A stretch of 64,000 nucleotides of DNA from an uncultured Marinobacterium sp. (GTDB lineage Bacteria; Pseudomonadota; Gammaproteobacteria; Pseudomonadales; Balneatricaceae). The translations under genes were made by a program, and so were the position numbers. Shown one piece after another: positions 20,117 through 28,519 of the stretch (position 1 is its first letter; the number at the start of each line of letters is the position of its first letter). The stretch is taken from positions 1 through 64,000 of the forward strand of contig CANMWJ010000004.1 in the NCBI GenBank assembly GCA_947501565.1, read 5' to 3'. The notes below the pieces were generated by a model. It saw nothing but the letters and a program-made list of their open reading frames with translations. It had not been told where the DNA came from and did not search any database.

Positions 20117-20677
20117 ATGCTGCTAATGTTGGCTGGGTTGTTCCTGTTTTTTTTCGTCCATCTGATTCCCGAAATTCGCGGTTTACGACGTTATCTGTTT
20201 AAACGTTACGGTGCGGAGTCTTATCGCACCTGGATTTCGGTTCTGAGTATTGTGGCGATGGTGCAGATCATCTGGGGGAAAGCGACCTCCTCCGAGATCA
20301 TTTTGTGGCAGCCAACGGAGCTGTTCCGCTATTTCACGCTGGCCCTGATGCCGGTGTCGATTATTATGATCACCGCCTCGGTGATTCACTGCAATATTCG
20401 CCGCTATGTGCTGCATCCGTTGTTATCGGGTGTGGCCATCTGGGCCGGATTACATCTGTTCAGCAGTGGTGATCTGGCCTCGATCATTCTGTTCAGCTTT
20501 TTCCTGATATTTTCGCTCTATAAACAGTGGGTATTGCGTGTCCGCTGGCCCAATCTCTACCACCCGCCTCTGAGACGCTGGACCGATCTGCTGGTGGTGG
20601 TGCTTGGTATTGGTCTCTCCTACGGTATCTATCAGTTACATCCTATCGTACAGAGCATGACACTCTTTGCTGGTTAA
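20117..20677 (+). CDS. NnrU family membrane protein
   Basis: This 186-residue integral membrane protein has about five or six TM segments. It starts LLMLAGLFLFFFVHLIPEI and contains RYGAESYRTWISVLS and a HPLLSGVAIWAGLHLFSSGDL segment typical of NnrU proteins. Some NnrU homologues are linked to nitric-oxide or nitrite metabolism, but the family function is not settled. The start follows GGGAG by nine bases. Confidence 0.85.
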   Translation: MLLMLAGLFLFFFVHLIPEIRGLRRYLFKRYGAESYRTWISVLSIVAMVQIIWGKATSSEIILWQPTELFRYFTLALMPVSIIMITASVIHCNIRRYVLHPLLSGVAIWAGLHLFSSGDLASIILFSFFLIFSLYKQWVLRVRWPNLYHPPLRRWTDLLVVVLGIGLSYGIYQLHPIVQSMTLFAG

Positions 20678-20733
20678 TTTAAACTGGGCAGATTGTCAGA
20701 ACGGAATAAGACGCTAAAAAGGGAATTTAATCC

Positions 20734-21465
20734 GTGCGTATTCTTGTTGCCCTGTTACTTACAATCAGTTTCTGCATACCGGCGTCCGCCGGTATCTATC
20801 ATTACGTCAACGAAGATGGCCGTCGGGTCTACGTCGATAATATCGGTCGTGTGCCGCACCGTTATCGTGATCAGCTCGACGTGCTCAAAGAGACTTCCCG
20901 TCCGGTCAAACGTGATGAAGTGCAGGTGATGCAGGATCGTATCCTGCGCGCCAACCGTTCCACCCTGAAGCGTAACAGGCGTCGCGTCGAGACCGAGATC
21001 AAGCGTCTTGAGATGCCGATCAACATCGTGAACAACCGCATTATCGCCCCTGTAAAAATGGTGTACGGAAGCCGCTCCGTGAATCTGGACCTGGTGATGG
21101 ATACCGGGGCTTCTTCCACGGTGGTGCACCGTAACGCGGTGGATTCCTTGGGTGGGCAGTATGAAAAAGCGGGTGTGGCGCGGGTTGCAGATGGACGTAC
21201 GGTGCCGACCGACCGCATCAAGCTGGACAGCGTTGTGATCGGGCCCTATGAAGTACCCCGTGCCAGCTCGTTAGTGATCGACAATCAGAACAGTGGCGGT
21301 ACATCCGGCCTCTTGGGCATGGATTTCCTGCTGAACGCCAAATACGAGATCGATATCGAGCGCCAGATGGTGATCTGGGAACCTAAGTTATACGGTGAGT
21401 TGCGTACGTTGATGGGGGAGATTGAGGGGCAGCTCCAGAAGCTGGAAACCGCTCAGATCCAGTAA
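20734..21465 (+). CDS. Secreted retropepsin-like aspartic protease with DUF4124 N-terminal region
   Basis: A 243-residue protein with GTG start, signal peptide ending near PASAG, then a DUF4124-like stretch (IYHYVNEDGRRVYVDNI). After a basic linker comes a retroviral-type aspartyl protease fold: active site VMDTGASSTVVH and later GLLGMDFLLNAKYEID. Such single-domain proteases are active as dimers. The C-terminal tail is a short predicted helix. It would act in the periplasm or at the envelope; substrate unknown. Confidence 0.88.
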   Translation: MRILVALLLTISFCIPASAGIYHYVNEDGRRVYVDNIGRVPHRYRDQLDVLKETSRPVKRDEVQVMQDRILRANRSTLKRNRRRVETEIKRLEMPINIVNNRIIAPVKMVYGSRSVNLDLVMDTGASSTVVHRNAVDSLGGQYEKAGVARVADGRTVPTDRIKLDSVVIGPYEVPRASSLVIDNQNSGGTSGLLGMDFLLNAKYEIDIERQMVIWEPKLYGELRTLMGEIEGQLQKLETAQIQ

Positions 21466-21510
21466 CAGCGCTTCGTTGCTGCAAAACGGTTAGCAAGGCC
21501 GTCGGAGAGT

Positions 21511-21539
21511 GGGAAGCTACCGCTGTCCGGTAACTTCCC
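21511..21539. terminator. Hairpin between convergent genes, possible terminator
   Basis: A 12-bp stem with one mismatch (GGGAAGCTACCG/CGGTAACTTCCC) lies between the convergent protease and MTHFR-like genes. No T tract follows, so function as a terminator is uncertain. Confidence 0.5.
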
Positions 21540-21557
21540 TGCAATAGATTGATCTGA

Positions 21558-22511
21558 TCAGATCTGTTTTTCCGCCAGACGCAGATCCAGCGTTGCTTTC
21601 AACAGTTTATACAGACGGATCGAAGCGTCGATCTCATCTTTACGGTTGGTCAGACTCTCGATATTCAGACCGATCGGCAGATCCAGGTCGATCACCGCAT
21701 CCAGAATCTGTTCCAGGTTGCTGCGGCAGATGCGGATCGATTCCATCAGCGGGTTGGTGGAATCCAGAATACGCCAGCGGGTTGCATCCGGTACAGAGAT
21801 GCCCAGCCACTCCATAAACTCCAGCGTTTTCGCGCTGCCACAAGGGGTGAAGGTCAGGATTACGCGTTTTGGTTGCTCGCCACGGTTACGGCACTCACGT
21901 GCGTAACTGCTCAGCATGTCGATAGTGGCCTGTGCGTTATACACCGCCTGCGAGACAAAAAACTCACAACCGTTGGTGGTTTTATCCAGTAGGCGCAGGT
22001 GTTCGTCGCCTTTTTTAGCGTGACGCTCGGCGATGGTGACGCCACCCAGCTGGAAGTCCAGCTCGTGTTCACCCAATGCCTGGTATGCTTCGCTCAGCGG
22101 CAGTTTGATATCGCCATCAGCGGACGGGCTGCCGACCATCACGATATCTTTCACACCGTAGTTGTACCAGGCTTCTTCCAGCCAATTTTCGAAGTCGGCT
22201 CGATCTCGCTGGCTGACACTTTTATAGGTCACCACCGGTTGTTCGGACTTCTCGCGCAGTAGTTTGGAATACATTCGTGGATCAAGAGTGCGCATAAATG
22301 GGAACGGACGCGGTGCATCGGTGCGGCTGCTCTCATCCTGAATGTCGTAGACAATCAGGCCGTCAAAGTCGATCTGGCCCAGACGTGCCAGCAACTTATC
22401 TGCAATCTCGTTTGCCTGTCCCAGTGTCGTACCCTCTTTCGGTGGGCAGGTACCGATCAGGTATACGCCACGGTCCGGGTCGGCAAACTTCTCTCTTAGA
22501 TCCTGTTTCAT
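21558..22511 (-). CDS. Methylenetetrahydrofolate reductase-like protein
   Basis: This 317-residue TIM-barrel protein resembles the MTHFR flavoprotein family: GVYLIGTCPPKEG at the start, DGLIVYDIQDE, a DIVMVGSPSADGD strand and the late FFVSQAVYNAQATIDML region, which corresponds to MetF's FFVSQ-type motif. It differs from canonical MetF (no typical F-EFFPP N terminus), so the folate substrate is not assured. It is a single-gene unit read towards the convergent hairpin. Confidence 0.75.
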   Translation of the reverse strand: MKQDLREKFADPDRGVYLIGTCPPKEGTTLGQANEIADKLLARLGQIDFDGLIVYDIQDESSRTDAPRPFPFMRTLDPRMYSKLLREKSEQPVVTYKSVSQRDRADFENWLEEAWYNYGVKDIVMVGSPSADGDIKLPLSEAYQALGEHELDFQLGGVTIAERHAKKGDEHLRLLDKTTNGCEFFVSQAVYNAQATIDMLSSYARECRNRGEQPKRVILTFTPCGSAKTLEFMEWLGISVPDATRWRILDSTNPLMESIRICRSNLEQILDAVIDLDLPIGLNIESLTNRKDEIDASIRLYKLLKATLDLRLAEKQI

Positions 22512-22699
22512 CGTTCTACTGTCTAAATGCTCATGTTTTAAGTGCTGAGTATTCTAACAATTAATCTTTTTCATGTGATTGAGTTATATGATGAAAGTTT
22601 TTATACCTTAGATGAGTGATTTTAATGTGGCCTCCGGGTGACGGAAAAACTACAGTGGGAAGTGGAGTCGCAGTGAACGCAAGTTAAGGAGTAAAACAG

Positions 22700-23272
22700 G
22701 TGAGTAAACAGGGGTTTGATCTGACCGCAGCCAGCAAAGAGATCGAAAAAAACGGTGCGCAGCTGCCACCACTGGAGAAATGGAATCCCGAGTTTTGTGG
22801 TGATATCGACATGCGTATCGCCCGTGACGGCACCTGGTTCTACAACGGTACGCCGATCGGGCGTGAACGTATGGTGAAACTGTTCTCCCGCGTACTTTGG
22901 CAGGAAGATGGCAACTTTTTCCTGAAAACCCCGGTGGAAAAGGTGGGTATCCAGGTGGATGACGCGCCGTTTCTGTTTGTGCATCTGGAACGTCGCGAGG
23001 GTGAGCAGGGCCCGGAGTTGGTGTTTACCAGCAAAACAGACGATGTGATTGTGGCGGGTGCCCAGCAGCCTATCCGGGTCGAGTACAGTGAGGGGAGCGA
23101 TGAACCTTCCCCCTATCTGGCGGTGCGCTTTGGTATGGAGGGGCTGATTGCTCGCAACGTATTTTATGAGCTGGTGGAGCTGGCACAGGAGGTCGAGATC
23201 GATGGTGACCTCCATCTGGTGGTTGAAAGCCAGGGTGAACAGTTCAGCCTGGGCTCTTTAGCCAGTGCCTGA
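22700..23272 (+). CDS. DUF1285 family protein
   Basis: A 190-residue cytoplasmic protein starting at GTG with AAGGAG upstream. It shows the DUF1285 pattern: PLEKWNPEFCGDIDMRIARDGTW, then YNGTPIGRERMVKLFSRVL and GNFFLKTPVEKVGIQVDDAPF. The family is widespread in proteobacteria with known structures but no confirmed function. The end converges on yacL with a hairpin between them. Confidence 0.9.
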   Translation: MSKQGFDLTAASKEIEKNGAQLPPLEKWNPEFCGDIDMRIARDGTWFYNGTPIGRERMVKLFSRVLWQEDGNFFLKTPVEKVGIQVDDAPFLFVHLERREGEQGPELVFTSKTDDVIVAGAQQPIRVEYSEGSDEPSPYLAVRFGMEGLIARNVFYELVELAQEVEIDGDLHLVVESQGEQFSLGSLASA

Positions 23273-23295
23273 CGAATAGCCTGGAAAGGCATCCA

Positions 23296-23319
23296 GACGC
23301 CGCTTCAACTTGCGGCGTC
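23296..23319. terminator. Hairpin overlapping the yacL 3' end
   Basis: Perfect 8-bp stem GACGCCGC/GCGGCGTC with an 8-base loop, overlapping the last codons and stop of the minus-strand yacL-like gene. It uses the same stem sequence as the hairpin at 4871-4891. No long T tract follows. Confidence 0.45.
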
Positions 23320-23676
23320 GTATCCGACAAAATCCGCCCAATCATCTAGCAGGGCGGTAAAATCCTCCAGTCCACAACGGGCGATCGATTCCGCATCGTA
23401 GAAATCGAGATCTTCCTCCCTGACCTCTGAATCGGCAGACAGACTGTGGGCCCGTACGGTAGCGTCATCACGGGTCAATAACAGATCAAATTCAAATCCG
23501 TCGAGTTGAAACTCCCAGACCCTTTTTTTATTCAGGTCTTGTAGCGCCTTGAAGAGAGAAGCGAGTTTATCCCGACGTTCACCGATCTCGTGAGTCAGCC
23601 AGCTGCCCAATGCTTCATGTCCCATCGAAAAGCGGGCTTCCGGGCCGGTAAGATCCTGACTGAATTCATATTCCAT
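23305..23676 (-). CDS. yacL: UPF0231 family protein, YacL-like
   Basis: The 123-residue protein aligns by pattern with E. coli YacL (120): it begins MEYEFSQDLTG, continues ARFSMGHEALGSWLTHEI, and ends with DFYDAESIARCGLEDFTALLDDW. It is an acidic cytoplasmic protein with no established role. It is divergent from the GNAT gene. Confidence 0.88.
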   Translation of the reverse strand: MEYEFSQDLTGPEARFSMGHEALGSWLTHEIGERRDKLASLFKALQDLNKKRVWEFQLDGFEFDLLLTRDDATVRAHSLSADSEVREEDLDFYDAESIARCGLEDFTALLDDWADFVGYDAAS

Positions 23677-23835
23677 CGGCGTGGGTCTCGTACTGATGTG
23701 GAAAAGGGGCGCACTATAACACCGGATGGCAACGCTATCGATCCCACGGCCGGGAAGCTGTTCAGCTGCCTGTTATCAGGATCGTGTTACACTCGGCGGC
23801 AACACTTCAGGTATTCTGCAACGGATTTAGTGCCT

Positions 23836-24378
23836 ATGAGTTACCTCATCCCCGATCTACTGGAAAGCGAACGCCTGATTCTTCGTATCCCCAACATATC
23901 CGACTGGAAACCGTTGCACCGTTATTATGCGGATGCCGGGCAAACCCGCTATACAACGGGGAAAGCGCTGACTGAGGGGGAGAGCTGGCGAACCCTTGCG
24001 GCGATGATCGGTCACTGGCAGATCCATAATTACGGTCCTTATACAGTTGTAGAGAAACATACTGGAGAGGTGATCGGCGTTGTGGGATTGTGGTATCCGG
24101 GCGATTGGCCCGCACCCGAGATCAAGTGGGCGTTGCTGGCATCGAAGCAAGGGCAGGGGTATGCCCGTGAAGCTGCCAATGCCGTTTGGCAGATGGCCGC
24201 GCAGCAACTGCCCGATCTGCATCTGATCAGCCTGATCCATGAGGATAATCGGGCATCGATCAATCTGGCGCTGGCGTTGGGCGCGGTTCTGGAAGAGGTG
24301 ATTCCGTTTCGGGGAAGCCGGTTTAATATCTACCGGCATAGAGATCCGAAGCTCATCGCGCAAGACAGCGGTGAGTAA
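23836..24378 (+). CDS. GNAT family N-acetyltransferase, RimJ/RimL-like
   Basis: This 180-residue acetyltransferase starts MSYLIPDLLESERLILRIP. GNAT features: VIGVVGLWYPG strand, the acetyl-CoA loop region KQGQGYAREAANAVW, and the HEDNRASINLALALGAVLEE C-terminal part. The start at 23836 is chosen by family fit; the open frame extends 82 codons upstream without resemblance. The acceptor substrate is unknown. Confidence 0.85.
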   Translation: MSYLIPDLLESERLILRIPNISDWKPLHRYYADAGQTRYTTGKALTEGESWRTLAAMIGHWQIHNYGPYTVVEKHTGEVIGVVGLWYPGDWPAPEIKWALLASKQGQGYAREAANAVWQMAAQQLPDLHLISLIHEDNRASINLALALGAVLEEVIPFRGSRFNIYRHRDPKLIAQDSGE

Positions 24379-24435
24379 CTAATGATTAATAATTGATCGC
24401 TTGTTGGGTGGTTAATGAGCGATTGATTAGCATTT

Positions 24436-24480
24436 CACCTCAGATTGTTTAGAAATAGAAAACAATCAGGGAATGAGGTG
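24436..24480. repeat. Long imperfect inverted repeat upstream of the endonuclease I gene
   Basis: CACCTCA followed by GATTGTTT pairs with AAACAATC and, after a 6-base bulge, TGAGGTG, giving 15 paired bases. It sits 45 bases before the GTG start of the next gene. It could be a 5' UTR hairpin or the terminator of the GNAT gene. Confidence 0.5.
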
Positions 24481-24524
24481 GATAAAAAATAAGCAGGGAG
24501 TGCTTTTTACGATGAGGATTCTTC

Positions 24525-25193
24525 GTGATTTTTCGCGTTCTACTCTCTGTTTTACTGCTGATCAATGTGGCGCAGGCCGCCCAGCCATCCTTCTCCAAGT
24601 CCAAACGGATACTGGCGGATATCTACCGCGAGCAGCCGGTCAGCTTCTACTGCAACTGTGACTACATTAAAAAGGGCAAGAAACTGGTCCCGGATCTGGA
24701 CAGCTGCGGTTATGAACCGCGTAAGAATGCTAAAAGGGCATCGCGCATCGAATGGGAACATGTGATGCCTGCATGGGCGTTCGGGCATCAGCTGCAGTGC
24801 TGGCAGGACGGTGGGCGTAAAAACTGCCGTAAGAACAATAAATTCCGCCAGATGGAGGCGGATATGCACAACCTGGTGCCTGCGGTGGGTGAGGTAAACG
24901 GCGACCGCTCCAACTACAGCTTTGCGATGATTCCGGGTGAGGGACGGCGTTACGGCTCCTGCGATGTGGAGGTGGATTTTAAGGCACGTGCGGCCGAGCC
25001 AGCGCCTCACCGCCGCGGTGATGTAGCGCGCAGTTACTTTTATATGCGTGATACCTACGGTATCCGTATCAGTAAGAAACAGCGCAAGTTGCTGGAGGCC
25101 TGGGCGAAGCAAGATCCTGTGGATGATTGGGAACGTCGACGCAACGACCTGATTGAACTTCGCCAGGGTAACCGCAATCCATATGTGAAATAA
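24525..25193 (+). CDS. endA: Endonuclease I (periplasmic or secreted DNase)
   Basis: This 222-residue nuclease starts at GTG with GAGGA eight bases upstream and has a signal peptide ending near AQAAQ. Catalytic-region motifs are RIEWEHVMPAWAFG and ADMHNLVPAVGEVNGDRSN, as in EndA/Dns. Paired cysteines (CNCDY, SCGY, CRKN, GSCDVE) fit an oxidised extracytoplasmic protein. It degrades double-stranded DNA outside the cytoplasm. Confidence 0.93.
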   Translation: MIFRVLLSVLLLINVAQAAQPSFSKSKRILADIYREQPVSFYCNCDYIKKGKKLVPDLDSCGYEPRKNAKRASRIEWEHVMPAWAFGHQLQCWQDGGRKNCRKNNKFRQMEADMHNLVPAVGEVNGDRSNYSFAMIPGEGRRYGSCDVEVDFKARAAEPAPHRRGDVARSYFYMRDTYGIRISKKQRKLLEAWAKQDPVDDWERRRNDLIELRQGNRNPYVK

Positions 25194-25208
25194 GCGCACA
25201 GGAGGGCT

Positions 25209-25245
25209 GGACCTGTTGAGCGATAAGTTACGCGTAAACAGGTCC
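25209..25245. repeat. Inverted repeat between endA and the ceramidase-like gene
   Basis: A perfect 9-bp inverted repeat GGACCTGTT/AACAGGTCC with a 19-base spacer fills most of the gap. It may be a terminator without a T tract or a regulatory hairpin ahead of the next start. Confidence 0.4.
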
Positions 25246-25253
25246 GTAACACG

Positions 25254-26021
25254 ATGGCAGCCCAATCCGCTCGTACTCTGCTGATATTCAGTGCTCTGGC
25301 GACGGTGTTAGCCGTCGCCGTCTTTCTGTTTCTGCCGCCGATCCAACAACCCCCGGACTACCACCTCTTTGCCGATCACCAGCCCTGGTTCGGTCTGCCC
25401 AACGCCGCCAATATTCTCAGCAATGTACCTTTTCTCTGGATTGCCTGGCTGGGTTGGCGGGAGACATGTAACCCGATTCTGGCCGCACCCGAAGTCTGGC
25501 AGCTGCGCGTTTTTTTCGCTGGACTGGCGATAACCGGTTTCGGCTCGGCCTATTACCACTGGGCCCCGGATATGGTGGGGCTGGCCTGGGATCGGGCGGG
25601 TATGAGTCTCTGTTTTATGGCATTGATGAGCTGGTTGATCAGCCGCTGTATCCAGCCACGTATTGGCGAGCGTCTGCTGCCGCCACTGCTGATTATTGGC
25701 TTATTCTCTGTGGGTTATTGGTTGTTCAGTGAGCTGGAGGGAAGGGGCGATCTGCGTCTCTATCTGCTGGTGCAGTTTCTCCCGGTGTTACTGTTGCCCG
25801 TACTGCTTCACCGTAACCCCCGGGTAGCAGCGATAGCGGCCTATCTCTGGAGTTTGTTGGGTTGCTACCTGCTGGCGAAGTTTTTCGAAATGCTGGATAA
25901 GCCGGTAGCGGATCTACTGGGCGTAGTGGGAGGCCACCCGATCAAACACTTGCTGGCGGCGATGGGGGCCTATCTGGTTGTTCTGGCGGTCAGACGGGAG
26001 CTGGAGAATCGTGCCGTTTAG
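25254..26021 (+). CDS. Ceramidase-like (CREST superfamily) integral membrane hydrolase
   Basis: This 255-residue protein has about seven TM segments. CREST-type motifs are present: GFGSAYYHWAPD, LAWDRAGM and the late GGHPIKHLLAAMGAY, which supply the Ser, His and Asp residues expected for zinc-dependent membrane hydrolases of the alkaline ceramidase family. A bacterial substrate is not known; some family members act on lipids with amide bonds. Confidence 0.75.
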   Translation: MAAQSARTLLIFSALATVLAVAVFLFLPPIQQPPDYHLFADHQPWFGLPNAANILSNVPFLWIAWLGWRETCNPILAAPEVWQLRVFFAGLAITGFGSAYYHWAPDMVGLAWDRAGMSLCFMALMSWLISRCIQPRIGERLLPPLLIIGLFSVGYWLFSELEGRGDLRLYLLVQFLPVLLLPVLLHRNPRVAAIAAYLWSLLGCYLLAKFFEMLDKPVADLLGVVGGHPIKHLLAAMGAYLVVLAVRRELENRAV

Positions 26022-26029
26022 CTATCTGC

Positions 26030-26278
26030 TTAATAGGCCCGAATCGCGGTCCGGTAGCGTTGTTGCGGACGTGCCGCCAGCTGTGGTTGTTTCGGCGGTG
26101 CCAGCATCAGTTGCCAGCGGTGTGGTACGTGGATATGGCCGAAATAAGCGCCGCAACGTTTGCAGTGATACAGCGTGTGGTTATAGATCCGATCTACCCG
26201 TGCAAACTGCGTAGGCACATCGTGGGGACGTTTGCTCAGTAACTGTTGACAGTGTGAACAGAGAGTATGGTGATTCAT
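26030..26278 (-). CDS. Small putative zinc-ribbon protein
   Basis: This 82-residue basic protein has two CxxC pairs (LCSHCQQLL and YHCKRCGAYFGH), spaced about 30 residues, consistent with a zinc ribbon. The ribosome binding site is weak. It is convergent with the ceramidase-like gene, 8 bases apart. No named family is recognised; the cysteine pattern is the main argument that it is real. Confidence 0.55.
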   Translation of the reverse strand: MNHHTLCSHCQQLLSKRPHDVPTQFARVDRIYNHTLYHCKRCGAYFGHIHVPHRWQLMLAPPKQPQLAARPQQRYRTAIRAY

Positions 26279-26507
26279 GGCCGTGGTTTCGCTTGTTTTA
26301 TTATTGTGTGGATACTACTGCCTAGGAATTAATCAATATAGCAGTGGGTGTAGACAACGGTTATAGGAAAAATTCCTAATTCTGGAATGAGCGTTTGATC
26401 TGGATCAGGTTTGTGGGGCAGTTTGCGGCGGGGCTGGCAAGCCGGAAAAGCCGGTTTTGGCATGTTGTAAAGCTGGCTTTACAGGTGTCACCTTGCTGAA
26501 AACAGAG

Positions 26508-26540
26508 ATCCGCAGCCCAGCGTGAGACCGGGCTGCGGAT
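26508..26540 (-). terminator. Hairpin downstream of the peroxiredoxin gene, likely terminator
   Basis: An 11-bp perfect stem ATCCGCAGCCC/GGGCTGCGGAT with an 11-base loop; on the minus strand a moderately T-rich TCTCTGTTTTC follows. A second small dyad, GTAAAG-CTGG-CTTTAC, lies at 26468-26483. Confidence 0.65.
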
Positions 26541-26560
26541 TGCAGAATGTATGCAGATCT

Positions 26561-26599
26561 ATAGTTCGGATAAATAGTTCAGATCAATGGTTCAGATCT
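26561..26599. repeat. Three tandem 13-bp repeats
   Basis: ATAGTTCGGATAA, ATAGTTCAGATCA and ATGGTTCAGATCT follow one another without spacers, just past the peroxiredoxin stop. The units differ at one to four positions. Confidence 0.7.
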
Positions 26600-26616
26600 T
26601 TATCCGCTGGGCAGGT

Positions 26617-27354
26617 TTATTGAGCTGCCAACCACTGTTGCAGTTCATCTGCGCCGCCGATGTGAGCGCCGTCGATGAACACCTGCGGTGTAGTCCCCTG
26701 ACCTGAGATTGCGGTCAGGCTGGAGTAGCTCACACCGTGGCTGCCCAACTCGATCACTTCAAATTTGTAACCGCCTTCGGTCAGTGCATTCTTAGCGCGA
26801 GTGCAGTGGCCACAACCTGGTTTGGTGATCATGCTGATGCGCTTCGGTTGCTGTGCTTCCGGATTAATGTAGTTCAGCATGGTGTCTGCATCGGATACCT
26901 CAAATGGGTCGCCTGGCAGATCGGGTTCGATAAACATCTTCTCGATGACACCGTCCTTCACCAGCATGGAGTAACGCCAGCTGCGTTTGCCGAAGCCCAG
27001 ATCGTTCTTGTCGACCAGCAAACCCATGCCTTCGCTGAACTCGCCATTACCGTCCGGCAGGAAGGTGATGTTGTCCGCGTTCTGGTCTTCCGCCCAAGCG
27101 TTCATCACGAAAGTATCGTTTACTGACAGGCAGATGATGTCATCGACACCATTTGCGCTGAATACCGGTGCCAGCTCGTTGTAACGTGGCAGGTGAGTAC
27201 TGGAACAGGTCGGGGTAAAGGCGCCAGGCAGCGCGAATACAATGACCGTTTTTCCTTTGAACAGGTCGTCGCTGGTTACGGTTTTCCAGTCGTTGCCTAC
27301 GCGGGTTGGGAAGCTGACCTGTGGTACGGATTGACCTTCGCGGTTCTGGAACAT
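26617..27354 (-). CDS. Peroxiredoxin-glutaredoxin hybrid (Prx5/Grx)
   Basis: This 245-residue fusion reduces hydroperoxides using glutathione. The Prx5-type domain (1-160) has peroxidatic C50 in GAFTPTCSSTHLP; the C-terminal glutaredoxin domain has C181-G-H-C184 followed by the TPQVFIDGAHIGGADEL cis-Pro/GSH-binding region. The same architecture is known in Haemophilus, Vibrio and other bacteria. An inverted repeat at 27418-27440 lies 64 bases upstream of the start. Confidence 0.95.
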   Translation of the reverse strand: MFQNREGQSVPQVSFPTRVGNDWKTVTSDDLFKGKTVIVFALPGAFTPTCSSTHLPRYNELAPVFSANGVDDIICLSVNDTFVMNAWAEDQNADNITFLPDGNGEFSEGMGLLVDKNDLGFGKRSWRYSMLVKDGVIEKMFIEPDLPGDPFEVSDADTMLNYINPEAQQPKRISMITKPGCGHCTRAKNALTEGGYKFEVIELGSHGVSYSSLTAISGQGTTPQVFIDGAHIGGADELQQWLAAQ

Positions 27355-27417
27355 GGGGTGAATCTCCTGAATAAGTGTCTGTCGTTTCGATAGGTAAATA
27401 TTAGTCCGGAGATGATT

Positions 27418-27440
27418 TTTGATAAAATTAATCTATCAAA
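27418..27440. promoter_or_regulatory. AT-rich dyad upstream of the peroxiredoxin gene
   Basis: Perfect 7-bp inverted repeat TTTGATA-N9-TATCAAA. A further ATAGGTAAATATTAG at 27390-27404 and the ATAAAATTAATCTAT inside this dyad each partly match the OxyR half-site pattern, but at a 32-base rather than 22-base phase. Regulator identity is therefore open. Confidence 0.4.
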
Positions 27441-27473
27441 TGGCTTTGATTGGAAAAAGCTATATGTCTGAGA

Positions 27474-27776
27474 TTAGGGATATCGCCACTCGCCCATACC
27501 CAGCAGCCACGCGGTAAGCGCCAGTGCGGCAACATAGGCAGAGATACGGCGAATATGGCGCCAGATCTCCCGTTCCTCGCGCAGTTCGATCGCGATATGG
27601 CTGGGATCGATATCGGGTACCGTGCTGCGGGCTTCGTTTACCTCCCGATCAATACGGTAATCGAGGTAGAGCATCATCAGTTGGCTACCCAGCGCTGTCA
27701 GCAGACTGAGTCCAAGCAGCCAGAGGGCCGGTACCGCGACCAATAAAAGATGGATCTGAGAACTGAAGTCGGTCAT
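27474..27776 (-). CDS. Small membrane protein, two predicted TM segments
   Basis: This 100-residue protein has hydrophobic segments at about residues 8-37 and 78-96, joined by a charged helical linker (YRIDREVNEARS, IELREEREIWRHI). Such a pattern is found in several small uncharacterised inner-membrane proteins. The ribosome binding site is weak. It lies downstream of the AhpD-like gene on the same strand. No function is recognised. Confidence 0.6.
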   Translation of the reverse strand: MTDFSSQIHLLLVAVPALWLLGLSLLTALGSQLMMLYLDYRIDREVNEARSTVPDIDPSHIAIELREEREIWRHIRRISAYVAALALTAWLLGMGEWRYP

Positions 27777-27872
27777 ACCGGTTTGACCACAGGAACGAGT
27801 GCAAGGTCTCCCTGAGTGATCGCCCGGATAACCGGCAGGTGCAGTAAGGGCCGGATTATCCGGGAACAGGTC

Positions 27873-28448
27873 TTATTTCTGCCAAAGGTAGGGCGCAAAC
27901 ATCTCATCCACCGGGGTGTTGAAGAGGTGATTGCTGAAGTTACTCAGGGTTTTGATGGCGATCGCCAATACGATCTCCAGGGCGTGGCGTTGGCTGTAAC
28001 CAGCAGCCAGGAATGCCTCAATATTATTAGCTGTTGGGTTACCCCGGCTCTCTACCATCTGTTGTGTAAAGGTGCTTAGCGCGGCAAGTTTGGGGTCATC
28101 GATCGGCGCATTATCGCGGATCGCCTGAGTCACTTCATTGGGTACGCCCGACATTTTATCCGCAAGCATACTGTGTGCGGTGACGCAGTAATGGCAACTG
28201 TTCTCCCGGCTGATCGTCAGGAATATTACCTCCTGCTCGACGGGTGTCAGTTCGCTGTTGTCACGGAAATGGCTGTAGCCGTACAAGTAGGTATCCAGTA
28301 ATCCCGGCGAGTGCACCATATGGGCGTACATGTTGGGGATAAAACCAACCTGGTCGAGCGCCTTCTGCAGCACTGCTTGCTGGCTGGTATTGGCGCTGTT
28401 CATATCTAAAGCGGGAAGGTTCAGGAGGGCGGGTGTCTGAGTGCTCAT
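27873..28448 (-). CDS. AhpD-like carboxymuconolactone decarboxylase family protein
   Basis: This 191-residue peroxidase-related protein has the AhpD redox centre ENSCHYCVTAHSML (CxxC followed by His). The all-helical CMD fold begins with TPVEQEVIFLTISRE. Such proteins act in peroxide or electrophile defence or as thiol reductants. It lies directly downstream of a TetR regulator, with a dyad in the gap, so it is probably that regulator's target. Confidence 0.88.
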   Translation of the reverse strand: MSTQTPALLNLPALDMNSANTSQQAVLQKALDQVGFIPNMYAHMVHSPGLLDTYLYGYSHFRDNSELTPVEQEVIFLTISRENSCHYCVTAHSMLADKMSGVPNEVTQAIRDNAPIDDPKLAALSTFTQQMVESRGNPTANNIEAFLAAGYSQRHALEIVLAIAIKTLSNFSNHLFNTPVDEMFAPYLWQK

Positions 28449-28486
28449 GCTGGAACTCCTCTTTATCGATCGCTTAAGAGAAGTTT

Positions 28487-28502
28487 AGGACTGATTGGTC
28501 CT
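28487..28502. promoter_or_regulatory. Candidate TetR operator before the AhpD-like gene
   Basis: The dyad AGGAC-TGATTG-GTCCT lies 40 bases before the AhpD-like start. Read on the minus strand it gives TTAAGGACCAATCAGTCC, similar to TTATGGACCAGTGGGTTA in the TetR gene's own upstream region. Confidence 0.5.
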
Positions 28503-28519
28503 TAAGGGGGCAAAAAAAC

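Noticed and set aside
4871-23319. The shared GACGCCGC/GCGGCGTC hairpin (4871 and 23296) as a mobile repeat
   Set aside because: Only the 8-bp stem is shared; loops and flanks differ and one copy is part of coding sequence, so chance or common terminator-like composition is enough.
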